Source: JAFGQJ01 sp964588525
GTDB lineage: Bacteria; Spirochaetota; Spirochaetia; SZUA-6; DRHE01
Assembly (NCBI GenBank): GCA_964588525.1
Contig: CAZPQC010000115.1
Location: 1 to 11,973, forward strand
DNA: 11,973 nt
Direction of reading: 5' to 3'
The translations under genes were made by a program, and so were the position numbers. A model generated the notes under the pieces. That model saw only the letters and a program-made list of their open reading frames with translations. It did not search any database and was not told the DNA's origin. Positions 1 to 7,789 of this stretch are shown one piece after another (the stretch's first letter is position 1; each line of letters starts with the position of its first letter).

Positions 1-463
1 CAAAACCCTGCTTGTAGTAGGCGTAGGAGGGATCCTTGTGGAAGCCCAGATCGGTTCGGTCGCTCACCGGCTCTGCAACGCCGGTGGCGCCGGTCCCGTT
101 CCAGGAGGTGTCGAATTTCAAGCCGCCCTCTGCGCCTGATTGCCGGGCGGTCGTGCTGCCTTCGGCTGAATGGCTGAAGGTCGTAGTACCCGCACCGGAA
201 TGCGGAGTGGTCGTTCGGCCTGCACCGCGATCGCCGAAGGCCGTGTCGTCCGTTCCGTAATAGCCCTCAACTCGAAGCGTGCCCATCAGGTAGGCGTAGG
301 CCTCGTTCAGGGCGATCATCTTCAGTTCCTGGATCGCCTTGCGATCTTCGGGAAAGATATCCGGGTGGTGCTGCCGGGCCAGCTGCCAGTAGGCTCTCTT
401 GATCTGTTTGCGATCCGCTCCCGGTTCCAGACCAAGCTCCCGCCAGAAGAAGCTGTCGCTCAT
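1..463 (-). CDS. J-domain (DnaJ-like) co-chaperone, C-terminus cut off by window edge
   Basis: The reverse-strand frame starting with ATG at 463 stays open for 154 codons to the left edge, so the 3' end is missing. The N-terminus is a clear J domain (about residues 4-62): helix II is rich in basic residues, the HPD tripeptide that stimulates Hsp70 ATPase is at residues 33-35, and helix III ends near the AYAYLMG stretch. Residues about 80-115 form a Gly/Ser/Thr-rich linker with three imperfect copies of a 9-11 residue unit. After it, a DPSYAYYKQGF stretch looks like the beginning of a TPR-type helical repeat. By family knowledge, J proteins with such C-terminal domains recruit DnaK to particular clients. 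This is not a full DnaJ, since no zinc-finger region is seen in the visible part. GAGGG, seven bases before the ATG, overlaps the stop of the upstream peptidase gene and supports this start and translational coupling. Confidence 0.85.
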   Translation of the reverse strand, partial: MSDSFFWRELGLEPGADRKQIKRAYWQLARQHHPDIFPEDRKAIQELKMIALNEAYAYLMGTLRVEGYYGTDDTAFGDRGAGRTTTPHSGAGTTTFSHSAEGSTTARQSGAEGGLKFDTSWNGTGATGVAEPVSDRTDLGFHKDPSYAYYKQGF

Positions 464-473
464 GCACCGGCCC

Positions 474-1529
474 TCATGGCCCGCGGGGAGGTCGGATGAG
501 CAGCAGATCCCTCCCTACCCACACATACTCCCACGATTCCGGCTCCGGCCCCTGCCCGACCGCACCGTCCGGATAACTGGGAATGAAGCCGAACCGTTTG
601 GCGTTCAGGTAGTTGTGTGCGGAGATCCAGGCGAATCCCTCGGTTTGCCGGAACTCGGTAAAGGCGTGTCCTTGGGACGGATCGGAGATGTCGACGGTGT
701 ACCCGCTGTGGTGCTTGGAGAAACCGGGGATCGAGCTGTAGCGGAGCACCTCGTCGATCCACCGATCCGCCTCGCCGGCGGCGATTGCTTCCGCGCTGTA
801 TTCCCCGCCCGTGCTCTGCACGCTCATCCGGCGCAGCTCTCCGAGAAAGATCTGGCGCTGCCGATCTACGGAGCGATAGGCGGAAACCAGCTCCAGATCC
901 ACCCCCTCCACCTTGGCTGCAGACTGCAACGCCAGCCAGGCGCTCATGGCCGCTTCCTGCAGGGAATGACGGCCCTCGGCAACCAGAGCACCTTCATCGG
1001 CCTGCTGGCGCAGCCGGTAACCCCGACCGATCGCCAGCTCCACGATGTGCCCGTCCGCCGCCGGATCCCCGGTTATCCACGGCGCTGCTGCTAGCGGTTC
1101 GGCCCGGGCATAATCCACCTGCTCGTACAGATCTTTGAAGCCGTTGGGGCTGTAGGTCTTGTAGCGCACGGCCTCACTCCAGCGCGGATCCCCGGGTGCT
1201 ATCCCCGCGGATCGAAGAAGAAGCTTTTCCGAAAGCGTCAGGGAAAACGCTCTGAGCGTATTCAAATTTTGCAGCTGATCTTTGGGTGTTTCTTGAGAGA
1301 AGGTTGCCAAGAACGCCCGTTCGGCTCCGAGGTCATAGTCCGGGTGGCGCAGGATCTGATCCCGGCAGTGATCGAGAATACTCTGGATCTCAAGGGTCAA
1401 CTGTTCTTCCACGATCCGCCGGCTTTCCCGCAGGCGTACGTACTGCCTCAGCGAGTAGGCGCTTACGGCGATCAACCCCAGCAGAACCAGAAGCAATACC
1501 GCGTACAGAACAAGCGATTTCGGTCGCAC
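474..1529 (-). CDS. Membrane-anchored M15B (VanY-like) D,D-carboxypeptidase family protein
   Basis: The 351-residue protein starts at GTG (1529); an in-frame stop lies just upstream, so no longer start is possible. Residues 6-27 form one hydrophobic N-terminal helix preceded by basic residues, which suggests a membrane anchor with the rest outside the cytoplasmic membrane. A charged, probably coiled or helical stretch follows. The C-terminal part (about 195-345) resembles the VanY/M15B peptidase fold: an SAYRS-type motif (216-220), then S-x-H-x2-G-x-T-x-D at 271-280 giving the first zinc ligands H273 and D280. The family's last motif is normally E-x-W-H (catalytic Glu, third zinc ligand His). 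Here residues 331-334 read E-S-W-E, so the ligand position is Glu. By family knowledge such enzymes trim the terminal D-Ala of peptidoglycan stem peptides. Activity is uncertain because of the changed ligand. It sits 27 bases after pta and 10 before the J-domain gene, probably in one transcript. The ribosome-binding site is weak: a G run 15-20 bases upstream. Confidence 0.8.
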   Translation of the reverse strand: MRPKSLVLYAVLLLVLLGLIAVSAYSLRQYVRLRESRRIVEEQLTLEIQSILDHCRDQILRHPDYDLGAERAFLATFSQETPKDQLQNLNTLRAFSLTLSEKLLLRSAGIAPGDPRWSEAVRYKTYSPNGFKDLYEQVDYARAEPLAAAPWITGDPAADGHIVELAIGRGYRLRQQADEGALVAEGRHSLQEAAMSAWLALQSAAKVEGVDLELVSAYRSVDRQRQIFLGELRRMSVQSTGGEYSAEAIAAGEADRWIDEVLRYSSIPGFSKHHSGYTVDISDPSQGHAFTEFRQTEGFAWISAHNYLNAKRFGFIPSYPDGAVGQGPEPESWEYVWVGRDLLLIRPPRGP

Positions 1530-1556
1530 GATGCGTATTAGATCCCCCCGCGTGCT

Positions 1557-3653
1557 CTAAGAACTCTGGGCCTGAATCGCCGTCACGGCGATCGTATAAA
1601 CAATGTCCGTCACCGTGGCGCCGCGACTCAGGTCATTGGCCGGCTTGGCCAATCCCTGCATCACCGGACCGATTGCCGGAACATTGGCCGCTCTCTGCAC
1701 CGCCTTGTAGGCGGTATTCCCCGCATCCAGATCGGGAAAGATGTACACCGTGGCCTGACCCGCCACCGAGGAATCTTTGGCTTTCACCTGGGCGACTTCC
1801 GCCGAGGTGGCCGCGTCGTACTGGATCGGGCCCTCTATGGGCAGATCGGGCCGTCTCTCCTTGGCGATGCGGGCTGCTTCCCGAACCTTGTCTACATCTT
1901 TTCCCTTACCGGAGGTGCCGGTAGAGTAAGACAAAAGCGCCACCTTGGGCTCGATACCGAAGGCCTTGGCAGTATCTGCGCTGGTGATGGCGATATCCGC
2001 CATCTGCTCCGCCGTGGGGTTCTCCACCAGGGCGCAGTCCCCGTACACCAGCACCTTATCGGGAAGGGCCATGAAGAAGATACTGGAGGCCAGAGACACA
2101 CCGGGTTTGGTCTTGATCACCCGCAGGACCGGGCCCAGCGTATCGGCGGTGGAGTGGGTAGAGCCGGAGACGAAGCCGTCGGCGTCTCCCTCGTAGACCA
2201 TCATGGTCGCGTAGTACACCGGATCGAGCAGCAGGTCCCGGGCCATCCCTTTGGTCACGCTCTTGTGCTTGCGCAGCTCATACAGGGTGTCTGCATAGTC
2301 CTGTATCACCTTGGGATCGGCCTGCTTCGGATCGATCAAATCGGCCCCGCTCAGATCCAGATCGTTACGATGGGCCAGGTCCTTTATCGTATCGATATCC
2401 CCCAGCAGGGTGATATCGCAGATCCCCCGATTCAACACCTCCGCGGCCGCCTGCAGGATTCGGGGCTCCGTACCCTCGGGCAGGGCGATGCGTTTGCGCG
2501 CTCGTTTGGCCATCTCCAGGATGCGGTACTGGAACATCCGGGGTGTGACGACATCGCTCACCAATGTTCCGAGCTCCTTGAAGATCTGATCCGTGTCGAT
2601 GTGCACGTTTACCAGCTGGTTCACCAGGTCGATCTTCTCCTTGTCGTCCTTCTTCAGCTCCCCGGACACCTCGTTCACCTTGAGAGCACAGCTGTAGGTG
2701 TCATCGGGCACCTTCAGAATGGTGAGCCCGGCGTCGACCTGCCCCTTGAACAGCTTGCGCACGTTGGGACCGGGCACCAAATCACCGGTCAGGATCATCC
2801 CCGAAAAACGCGGGTAGTACACCGAGCGCTGAGCCGCCATGACCGCGAGGATATTGTCCACCCGGTCCCCGGGGGCGATCAGCAGATAACCGTCGATCTC
2901 TCCGACGTAGCCCAAAGCGTTCTCCGGGGTCATGGCCAGGATCTTGACGTCCGTCACCACCTTGGACAGATCATCCCCCTGATAGAAGATCTCCGCACCG
3001 AGTTGTTCCGCCACGTCCCGCAGACGAGGCCGGGACAGCAGCAGATTCGGCGGGAGCGTGCCGTAGAGGGTTATGTTCCGCTTCACCAGCATCTCCCGCA
3101 GTTTCTCCGTATCCCGGGTGAAGGTCTCCGTCTCGAATCGGTTGACCACCACCCCGAGCAGGTTGCAGTTCATCTCCTGGAACGATTCGGTTGCTTCGAT
3201 GATGCTGTCTACGATTTGCGAAAATTCCTTGCCCGCACCGCTGGCCACCAGGAGGACGGGCGCCACGAGATTGTGGGCCAGCTCGGCGTTGATATCGAAC
3301 TCCAGAGCAGAAATGGTGCTGGTATAGTCGGTGCCTTCGAAGACGACAACATCTCTGCCCTCTGACAGGCGTGCACAGGCTTCGAACACCCGCTCGAACA
3401 GCTTATCCTTATCCTCCTGGGCATCATGAATCGAGGCGGGGTTGATGTCCGAAAGCTCGTCGTTCAAGCCGAAGATATCCCGGACCAGCAGAGCATCCTG
3501 ATCGACGGTGCTGTCCCCGACGTACCGCTGGCCGATAGGCTTCATGTATCCGACCTTGGGAATGATCCCCTGTAGAGCGTGCATCAACCCGATCGTCACC
3601 AGACTCTTCCCGCTGCGCGGTTCGGTGGAGGTGATGAAGATTTTCTTTTCCAT
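1557..3653 (-). CDS. pta: Phosphate acetyltransferase, long three-domain form
   Basis: Pta interconverts acetyl-CoA plus phosphate and acetyl phosphate plus CoA, feeding acetate kinase for ATP in fermentation or running in reverse for acetate assimilation; it is cytoplasmic. With the start at 3653 the protein has 698 residues, close to the roughly 700 of long-form Pta. Domains: a P-loop BioD-like domain (about 1-215) with TEPRSGKS at 10-17, a DRTGG-type regulatory domain (about 215-325) and the catalytic PTA_PTB domain (about 372-695). The catalytic domain carries the typical GSTHSTADTLGP (497-508), LLSYSTGT (573-580) and late PDLDAGN (640-646) motifs. The frame is open 41 codons further, to 3776, but that extension has no family resemblance and spans a good promoter. 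The MEKKIFITSTEP start puts the P-loop at the usual place. There is no clear Shine-Dalgarno, and the promoter -10 ends nine bases before the ATG. It is the first gene of the leftward block. Confidence 0.93.
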   Translation of the reverse strand: MEKKIFITSTEPRSGKSLVTIGLMHALQGIIPKVGYMKPIGQRYVGDSTVDQDALLVRDIFGLNDELSDINPASIHDAQEDKDKLFERVFEACARLSEGRDVVVFEGTDYTSTISALEFDINAELAHNLVAPVLLVASGAGKEFSQIVDSIIEATESFQEMNCNLLGVVVNRFETETFTRDTEKLREMLVKRNITLYGTLPPNLLLSRPRLRDVAEQLGAEIFYQGDDLSKVVTDVKILAMTPENALGYVGEIDGYLLIAPGDRVDNILAVMAAQRSVYYPRFSGMILTGDLVPGPNVRKLFKGQVDAGLTILKVPDDTYSCALKVNEVSGELKKDDKEKIDLVNQLVNVHIDTDQIFKELGTLVSDVVTPRMFQYRILEMAKRARKRIALPEGTEPRILQAAAEVLNRGICDITLLGDIDTIKDLAHRNDLDLSGADLIDPKQADPKVIQDYADTLYELRKHKSVTKGMARDLLLDPVYYATMMVYEGDADGFVSGSTHSTADTLGPVLRVIKTKPGVSLASSIFFMALPDKVLVYGDCALVENPTAEQMADIAITSADTAKAFGIEPKVALLSYSTGTSGKGKDVDKVREAARIAKERRPDLPIEGPIQYDAATSAEVAQVKAKDSSVAGQATVYIFPDLDAGNTAYKAVQRAANVPAIGPVMQGLAKPANDLSRGATVTDIVYTIAVTAIQAQSS

Positions 3654-3662
3654 ATACTTACT

Positions 3663-3691
3663 GTTATAAATGAGGAGATCGATTGTTTCAA
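3663..3691 (-). promoter_or_regulatory. Sigma70-type promoter for pta (TTGAAA-N17-TATAAC)
   Basis: On the minus strand, TTGAAA (3691-3686) and TATAAC (3668-3663) are separated by exactly 17 bases, one mismatch each from the consensus hexamers apart from positions that vary commonly. The -10 ends nine bases before the chosen pta ATG at 3653, so transcription would begin only a few bases before the codon, or at it. This supports the 3653 start over the longer reading frame. It was identified by eye only. Confidence 0.55.
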
Positions 3692-3839
3692 GGCGGCTTC
3701 CCGCTCTGGGCAGCTCGCCTTTGGCTGACGCATCCCCGTCGGTATGCCGGAGCGCGGCTTTCAAAATGTGCATCATAAACTAGATTTTGTTTATTCCTAG
3801 GTATTTATGGGGTATGCTACGATTACGAATATCAGCAGC

Positions 3840-3868
3840 TTGTTTTCTCAACATCGCTCTGCTATTTT
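3840..3868 (+). promoter_or_regulatory. Candidate promoter of the UroD-like/rhamnose-type operon
   Basis: TTGTTT (3840-3845) and TATTTT (3863-3868) are separated by 17 bases, and TGC directly before the -10 makes it an extended -10. A start near 3875 would leave a leader of about 18 bases containing the ribosome-binding site. The hexamers are only moderate matches, as expected for a regulated catabolic promoter. A second possible -10, TATGCT at 3813-3818, has a poor -35. Confidence 0.4.
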
Positions 3869-3892
3869 TCAGAACATCAGGAGGATACGCGG

Positions 3893-5059
3893 ATGTCGGG
3901 AAAGGAAACCATGACTTCCCGGGATCGTTTACGGCGCGCTCTCAACCACGAAGTTCCTGACCGGGTGCCCCTGGATTTGGGCGGATTCCAGACGGGCATT
4001 CACAAACGAGCCTACACCGCTCTTCTGGACTATCTCGGGATGGAGGATGAGATCCGGATTCTCGATCCCGTGCAGCAGCTGGCCAAACCCAGCGAGCAGC
4101 TGCTGCAGCGTTTTCATATCGATACCCGCTACATCGGTGCTCATGCCCCGGAGAGTTTCGCCGGCACGATCGAGAAGAACGTGCGGGGTGGTCAAGTATG
4201 GTATGATTTGAAGGATGAATTCGGTGTGGTCTGGTCGATGCCGGAGGAGCAGCAGCTGTTCATGGATATCAGCCACCATCCTCTGGCGGATGCGACGATC
4301 TCGGATCTGGCTGACTACCCCTTCCCCGCCGGCAACGATCCCAGCCGATTTACGGGAGTCCGGGAAGAGGCTCAAGCTCTCCGCCGGGACACGCCGTACG
4401 GGGTCTGCACGGCCATCAGCGGGGTGGTCTACGAGATTTGCTGGTACATGCGCGGTCTGGAACGCTGGTTCATCGATATGATGGAGAATCCCGAGTTTTG
4501 CGCGGCCCTGCTCGACAAAACACTGCAGTACTGGCTGGACTTCGAAACGGCCTTTCTCGCCGAGGTCGGCGACCTGGTGGATGTATTGATGATCGGTGAT
4601 GACCTGACCGGACAGTACGGCCCGTTGTTTTCTCCCGATTTTTACCGAAAAATCGTGAAACCGCGCCAGAAAAAACTGGTGCAGCACATCAAATCGCTGA
4701 CCAGCGCCAAAGTCTGGTATCACACCTGCGGATCCTGCCTCCAGTACATCCCCGATCTCATCGACAACGGGATCGATATACTCAATCCCGTCCAGATCAG
4801 CGCCGACAACATGGAGCCGGGAATACTCAAAGAAAAATACGGAGAAAGACTGGTGTTTTGGGGAGGCGGCATCGATTCTCAGGCCACGCTGCCCTTCGGA
4901 ACCCCGCAGCAGATCCGCGACCAGGTGCGGATCAACCTGGAATTGTTCAAACCCGGCGGCGGATATGTGTTCAACAATGTGCACAACATCCAATACGGAG
5001 TGCCTCCGGAGAATATAGTAGCGCTGCACGATGCCGCCTACGAGTTCGGCTTCTACTAA
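3893..5059 (+). CDS. Uroporphyrinogen decarboxylase (UroD)/MtaA-family protein, putative zinc-dependent methyltransferase-like enzyme
   Basis: This 388-residue protein has the length and layout of the UroD/MtaA/CmuA (beta/alpha)8-barrel superfamily. It opens with a T-S-R-D-R-L-R-R-A-L helix and a PDRVPLDLGG segment. WYHTCG (275-280) corresponds to the H-x-C zinc motif of the cobamide-dependent methyltransferase branch. Near the C-terminus, VHNIQYGVPPENI (363-375) sits where MtaA has its third ligand, a Cys; H364 aligns there. The Arg-rich N-terminal signature of true HemE is absent, so haem synthesis is unlikely. Related proteins in MtaA/CmuA systems move methyl groups between corrinoid proteins and thiols or folates. 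No corrinoid protein is visible here, so the reaction is unknown. AGGAGG at 3879-3884, eight bases before ATG, fixes the start. It heads the operon, 23 bases ahead of the dehydratase gene, which implies a role in the same sugar pathway. Confidence 0.85.
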   Translation: MSGKETMTSRDRLRRALNHEVPDRVPLDLGGFQTGIHKRAYTALLDYLGMEDEIRILDPVQQLAKPSEQLLQRFHIDTRYIGAHAPESFAGTIEKNVRGGQVWYDLKDEFGVVWSMPEEQQLFMDISHHPLADATISDLADYPFPAGNDPSRFTGVREEAQALRRDTPYGVCTAISGVVYEICWYMRGLERWFIDMMENPEFCAALLDKTLQYWLDFETAFLAEVGDLVDVLMIGDDLTGQYGPLFSPDFYRKIVKPRQKKLVQHIKSLTSAKVWYHTCGSCLQYIPDLIDNGIDILNPVQISADNMEPGILKEKYGERLVFWGGGIDSQATLPFGTPQQIRDQVRINLELFKPGGGYVFNNVHNIQYGVPPENIVALHDAAYEFGFY

Positions 5060-5082
5060 AAACCGGATAACAGGTAGATACG

Positions 5083-6222
5083 GTGGAGAAGATAACCAGC
5101 GTCGAAGCCCTCTCCTTTCCCATGGCCGCCTCCTGGCTTATAGACACGGTCATAGCCAATCCGATGAGCGAGTATCCCCTCTATCGGGATAAACGTTCCT
5201 CATGGATGCGAAAAATGACCACGGTGATCGTTCGGGTGCGGACCGCCTCCGGTCTTTACGGCCTCGGCTGGGTGGGGGGAGGCAAGAGCGCTCCGGCTTC
5301 CCTCATCGAGGAGGTATTTCGAGATCTGCTGATCGGGGAAAACCCCTTCGATATCGAGGTCCTGTGGGAGCGGATGTACCGTGCCTCGATCCCCTACGGC
5401 CGCAAAGGCGTGGCCATAGAGGCGATCAGCGGCATCGACACGGCGCTGTGGGACCTGCTGGGCAAGATCACCGGCCAGCCGGTGTACAATCTGCTCGGAG
5501 GGAAGACCAAGGACAAGCTGCGGGTCTATGCCACGGGAAACGCCGTCGAGTCCCATGTCAAGCGGGGCTTTCGGGACGTAAAACTGGCCATGGTTCACGG
5601 ACCGGCGGACGGACGGGAAGGGATGGAGCAGAACGAACAGCTGGTACGAGAGACCAGGGAGCGAATCGGTCCGGATGGAGATATCATGCTGGACTGCTAT
5701 ATGGGGTGGAACGAAGAGTACACCCTGGAGATGGCCGGGCGGCTGCACGGGTATCGGATCCGCTGGATCGAGGAACCACTCATGCCGCAGCACTACGAAG
5801 GATATCGGCGCCTGCGGGAACTGCTCAATCCCATGGGGATCCTCGTTACCGGCGGAGAGCACGAGTTCACCCGGTATGGATTCCGGGAGATCATCGAAAA
5901 ACAGGCCGTGGATCTGCTGCAGCCCGACATAGGCCGGGCCGGGGGTGTGTCGGAGGTGAAGAAGATCTGTACGCTGGCCTCCACCTACGGGATGCCGGTC
6001 ATTCTCCACGGATCGGGGGCGCCTTCCTATCACGTGGCGATCTCCACCCCCAACTGCCCCTGTTCGGAGTATATAGATATGTTTGCCGGTGGGGGTATTC
6101 CCTTTTTCAGCGGCGAGCCCCAGCCGAAAAACGGCTGCATCGAGCTCTCCGAGGCTCCCGGTTTCGGATACGAGTTGAACGAGGAGCTTCTGCAGGGCAA
6201 AGAACCGGCTCCGATCTGGTAG
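5083..6222 (+). CDS. rhmD: Mandelate racemase/muconate lactonizing (enolase superfamily) protein, probable L-rhamnonate dehydratase
   Basis: L-rhamnonate dehydratase removes water from L-rhamnonate to give 2-keto-3-deoxy-L-rhamnonate, the Mg-dependent middle step of the non-phosphorylated rhamnose pathway. The 379-residue protein has the enolase-superfamily capping domain (about 1-125) and barrel. Candidate metal ligands are D204 (MLDCYMGW), E230 (WIEEP) and E259 (GGEH). D282 (QPDIGRAGG) and H309 (ILHGSG) form the His-Asp dyad. H260 follows the third ligand, as in E. coli RhmD recalled from memory. Other shared blocks are WLIDTVIANPMSEY near the N-terminus, ALWDLLGK with PVYNLLGG, and PGFGYELN at the end. 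There is no K-x-K motif of the mandelate racemase type. A close alternative is L-fuconate or another 6-deoxy-aldonate dehydratase. The start is GTG at 5083, with a poor AGGTAG upstream; an internal ATG at residue 14 would remove the conserved first strand. It lies between the UroD-like and transporter genes. Confidence 0.82.
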   Translation: MEKITSVEALSFPMAASWLIDTVIANPMSEYPLYRDKRSSWMRKMTTVIVRVRTASGLYGLGWVGGGKSAPASLIEEVFRDLLIGENPFDIEVLWERMYRASIPYGRKGVAIEAISGIDTALWDLLGKITGQPVYNLLGGKTKDKLRVYATGNAVESHVKRGFRDVKLAMVHGPADGREGMEQNEQLVRETRERIGPDGDIMLDCYMGWNEEYTLEMAGRLHGYRIRWIEEPLMPQHYEGYRRLRELLNPMGILVTGGEHEFTRYGFREIIEKQAVDLLQPDIGRAGGVSEVKKICTLASTYGMPVILHGSGAPSYHVAISTPNCPCSEYIDMFAGGGIPFFSGEPQPKNGCIELSEAPGFGYELNEELLQGKEPAPIW

Positions 6223-6286
6223 CACAAAAGCAATGCGGCAGGACGTTGCCTTTACGAAACAGGGCAATGAACGTTAGAATTTGTTT

Positions 6287-6290
6287 GGAG
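6287..6290 (+). promoter_or_regulatory. Ribosome-binding site deciding the transporter ATPase start
   Basis: GGAG, followed by AAACCGCA (eight bases) and ATG at 6299, is a normal Shine-Dalgarno placement. It lies inside the alternative frame beginning with TTG at 6281, which has no such site, so 6299 is preferred. Confidence 0.65.
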
Positions 6291-6298
6291 AAACCGCA

Positions 6299-7789
6299 AT
6301 GGCCGAATGTATCCTTGAGCTGAAGAAGATCACCAAACAATTCCCCGGGGTCACCGCCCTGCGGGACGTGGATTTCGACCTCCGGCGGGGCGAGGTTCAC
6401 GCCCTGGTCGGAGAAAACGGGGCAGGCAAGTCGACTCTGGCCAAAATCATCACGGGGGTGCTTCAGCCCACCGAGGGACAGATCCACTACGAGGGATCGC
6501 CGGTGGTCTGGGAAAACCCCAGGCACTCCATAGCCAGGGGAATCGCCGCGATCTATCAGGAGCCGGCGATCTTTCCCGACCTCAACGTGGCGGAAAACAT
6601 CTACATGGGCCACCAGCCCCACGGGGCGGTCACCCGCAACATCAATTGGCGGCAGCTGTACAAGAACACCAACGATCTGCTGGAGACCCTGAAGAGCAGC
6701 ATCAAGGCGAAAGACAAGATCACGGGTCTGAGCATCGCCGAGCGCCAGCTGGTGGAGATCGCCAAGGCCCTGTCCATCAGCGCCAAGATCGTAATCATGG
6801 ACGAACCGACCTCGGCTCTCAGCATATCCGAATCGGAAGAACTGTTTGCCATCGTCGAAGAGCTCAAATCAAAGGGCACGTCGGTCATTTTCATCTCCCA
6901 CAGAATCGAGGATATCTTCAGGGTGGCCGACCGGGTCACCGCGCTGCGGGACGGGTATCACGTTGGCACCAAGGCCATCGACCAGGTGGATCTGAAGGAT
7001 CTGATCCAGATGATGGTCGGCCGGACCGTGCAGAATCTCTTCCCGAAGTTGGAGACGAAGATAGGGCAGGAGATGCTGCGCGTGGAGGGCCTGTCCAAAA
7101 AGGGGAAGTTCAAGGATGTCTCCTTTTCCCTCCGCGCCGGAGAGATCCTCGGTCTGTACGGGCTGGTAGGGGCGGGGCGTACGGAGGTGGCCAAGGCCAT
7201 CTTCGGCATGGACCCGGCGGATTCAGGCAAGATCTTCATAGCCGGAGAACAGCGGAACATCCAGCATCCGCAGAAGGCGATCGACCTGGGACTCGCCTAC
7301 GTGCCGGAGAACAAGGATGAGGAGGGGATCATTCTCAACATGGATATCACGGCCAACATCACCCTGCCGATCTTGAAGGAGTTCATTAAATCCGGACTTC
7401 TCGACAGGGCCGCCGAAGAGGCGACGGCGGAACAGTACGCGACCAAGCTGGACGTAAAGGCATCTTCGGTCAGACAGAAGGTGATCAGCCTCTCCGGGGG
7501 CAACAAGCAGAAGGTTTCTCTGGCCAAATGGCTGGCCTCCAAAGCCCGTATCATCCTCTTCGACGAGCCGACCAAGGGAATCGACGTAGGTGCCAAGGCA
7601 TCGGTGCACAAGTTCATCAGCGAGCTGGCAGCCGACGGTTACGCCGTCCTGATGATTTCTTCGGAGCTGCCGGAGATCATGGGTATGTCCGACAATATCC
7701 TGGTGATGCACGAGGGAGTCGTAAAGGGGTATTTCGAGCGCTCGGAAGGCAGCCAGGAGAAGATCCTGGCCACGGCCCTGGCGGATTGA
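6299..7789 (+). CDS. Sugar ABC importer ATP-binding subunit (RbsA/RhaT type, two nucleotide-binding domains)
   Basis: This cytoplasmic ATPase powers the importer encoded by the next three genes. The 496 residues hold two fused ABC domains, as in RbsA, XylG and rhizobial RhaT. First domain: Walker A GENGAGKST (38-46), signature LSIAERQ (144-150), Walker B IVIMDEP (164-170) and switch His201. Second domain: degenerate Walker A GLVGAGRTE (288-296), good signature LSGGNKQ (398-404), Walker B FDEP (421-424), and Ser where the switch His would be. This asymmetry is usual for the carbohydrate-uptake transporter-2 family: one composite site hydrolyses ATP and the other is degenerate. L-rhamnose as substrate is inferred from the dehydratase, mutarotase and binding protein around it. 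The gene begins 76 bases after the dehydratase, a gap in which I see no terminator, and ends 32 bases before the first permease. Confidence 0.93.
   Translation: MAECILELKKITKQFPGVTALRDVDFDLRRGEVHALVGENGAGKSTLAKIITGVLQPTEGQIHYEGSPVVWENPRHSIARGIAAIYQEPAIFPDLNVAENIYMGHQPHGAVTRNINWRQLYKNTNDLLETLKSSIKAKDKITGLSIAERQLVEIAKALSISAKIVIMDEPTSALSISESEELFAIVEELKSKGTSVIFISHRIEDIFRVADRVTALRDGYHVGTKAIDQVDLKDLIQMMVGRTVQNLFPKLETKIGQEMLRVEGLSKKGKFKDVSFSLRAGEILGLYGLVGAGRTEVAKAIFGMDPADSGKIFIAGEQRNIQHPQKAIDLGLAYVPENKDEEGIILNMDITANITLPILKEFIKSGLLDRAAEEATAEQYATKLDVKASSVRQKVISLSGGNKQKVSLAKWLASKARIILFDEPTKGIDVGAKASVHKFISELAADGYAVLMISSELPEIMGMSDNILVMHEGVVKGYFERSEGSQEKILATALAD

Larger units (their letters stand above)
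3654..3892. other. Divergent intergenic region between pta and the rhamnose-type operon
   Basis: These 239 bases separate the two divergent gene blocks. The part next to pta (3654-3691) is AT-rich and holds its promoter. The middle (about 3692-3770) is GC-rich and has no recognisable element. The right part (about 3771-3870) is AT-rich again and holds the candidate promoter of the UroD-like gene. A CCTAGG palindrome at 3796-3801 has poorly matching flanks. I see no RNA gene or convincing operator. Confidence 0.7.

Noticed and set aside
2154..3365. Plus-strand open frame (403 codons) inside pta
   Set aside because: It is antisense to a strongly conserved Pta gene, with no domain resemblance and no ribosome-binding context.
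3654..3776. 41-codon N-terminal extension of pta
   Set aside because: The extension has no family resemblance, spans a good promoter, and would move the P-loop away from its usual N-terminal position.
3796..3801. CCTAGG palindrome in the divergent region as an operator
   Set aside because: Only six bases are perfect and the flanks match at just two of four outer positions, which is not enough to support a site.
3813..3818. TATGCT as the -10 of the right-hand operon
   Set aside because: At normal spacing its -35 would be TTTATT; the extended -10 pair at 3840-3868 fits better, although both are only moderate.
6281..6298. TTG start six codons before the ATPase ATG
   Set aside because: GGAG at 6287-6290 is well placed for the ATG at 6299 and lies inside the longer frame.
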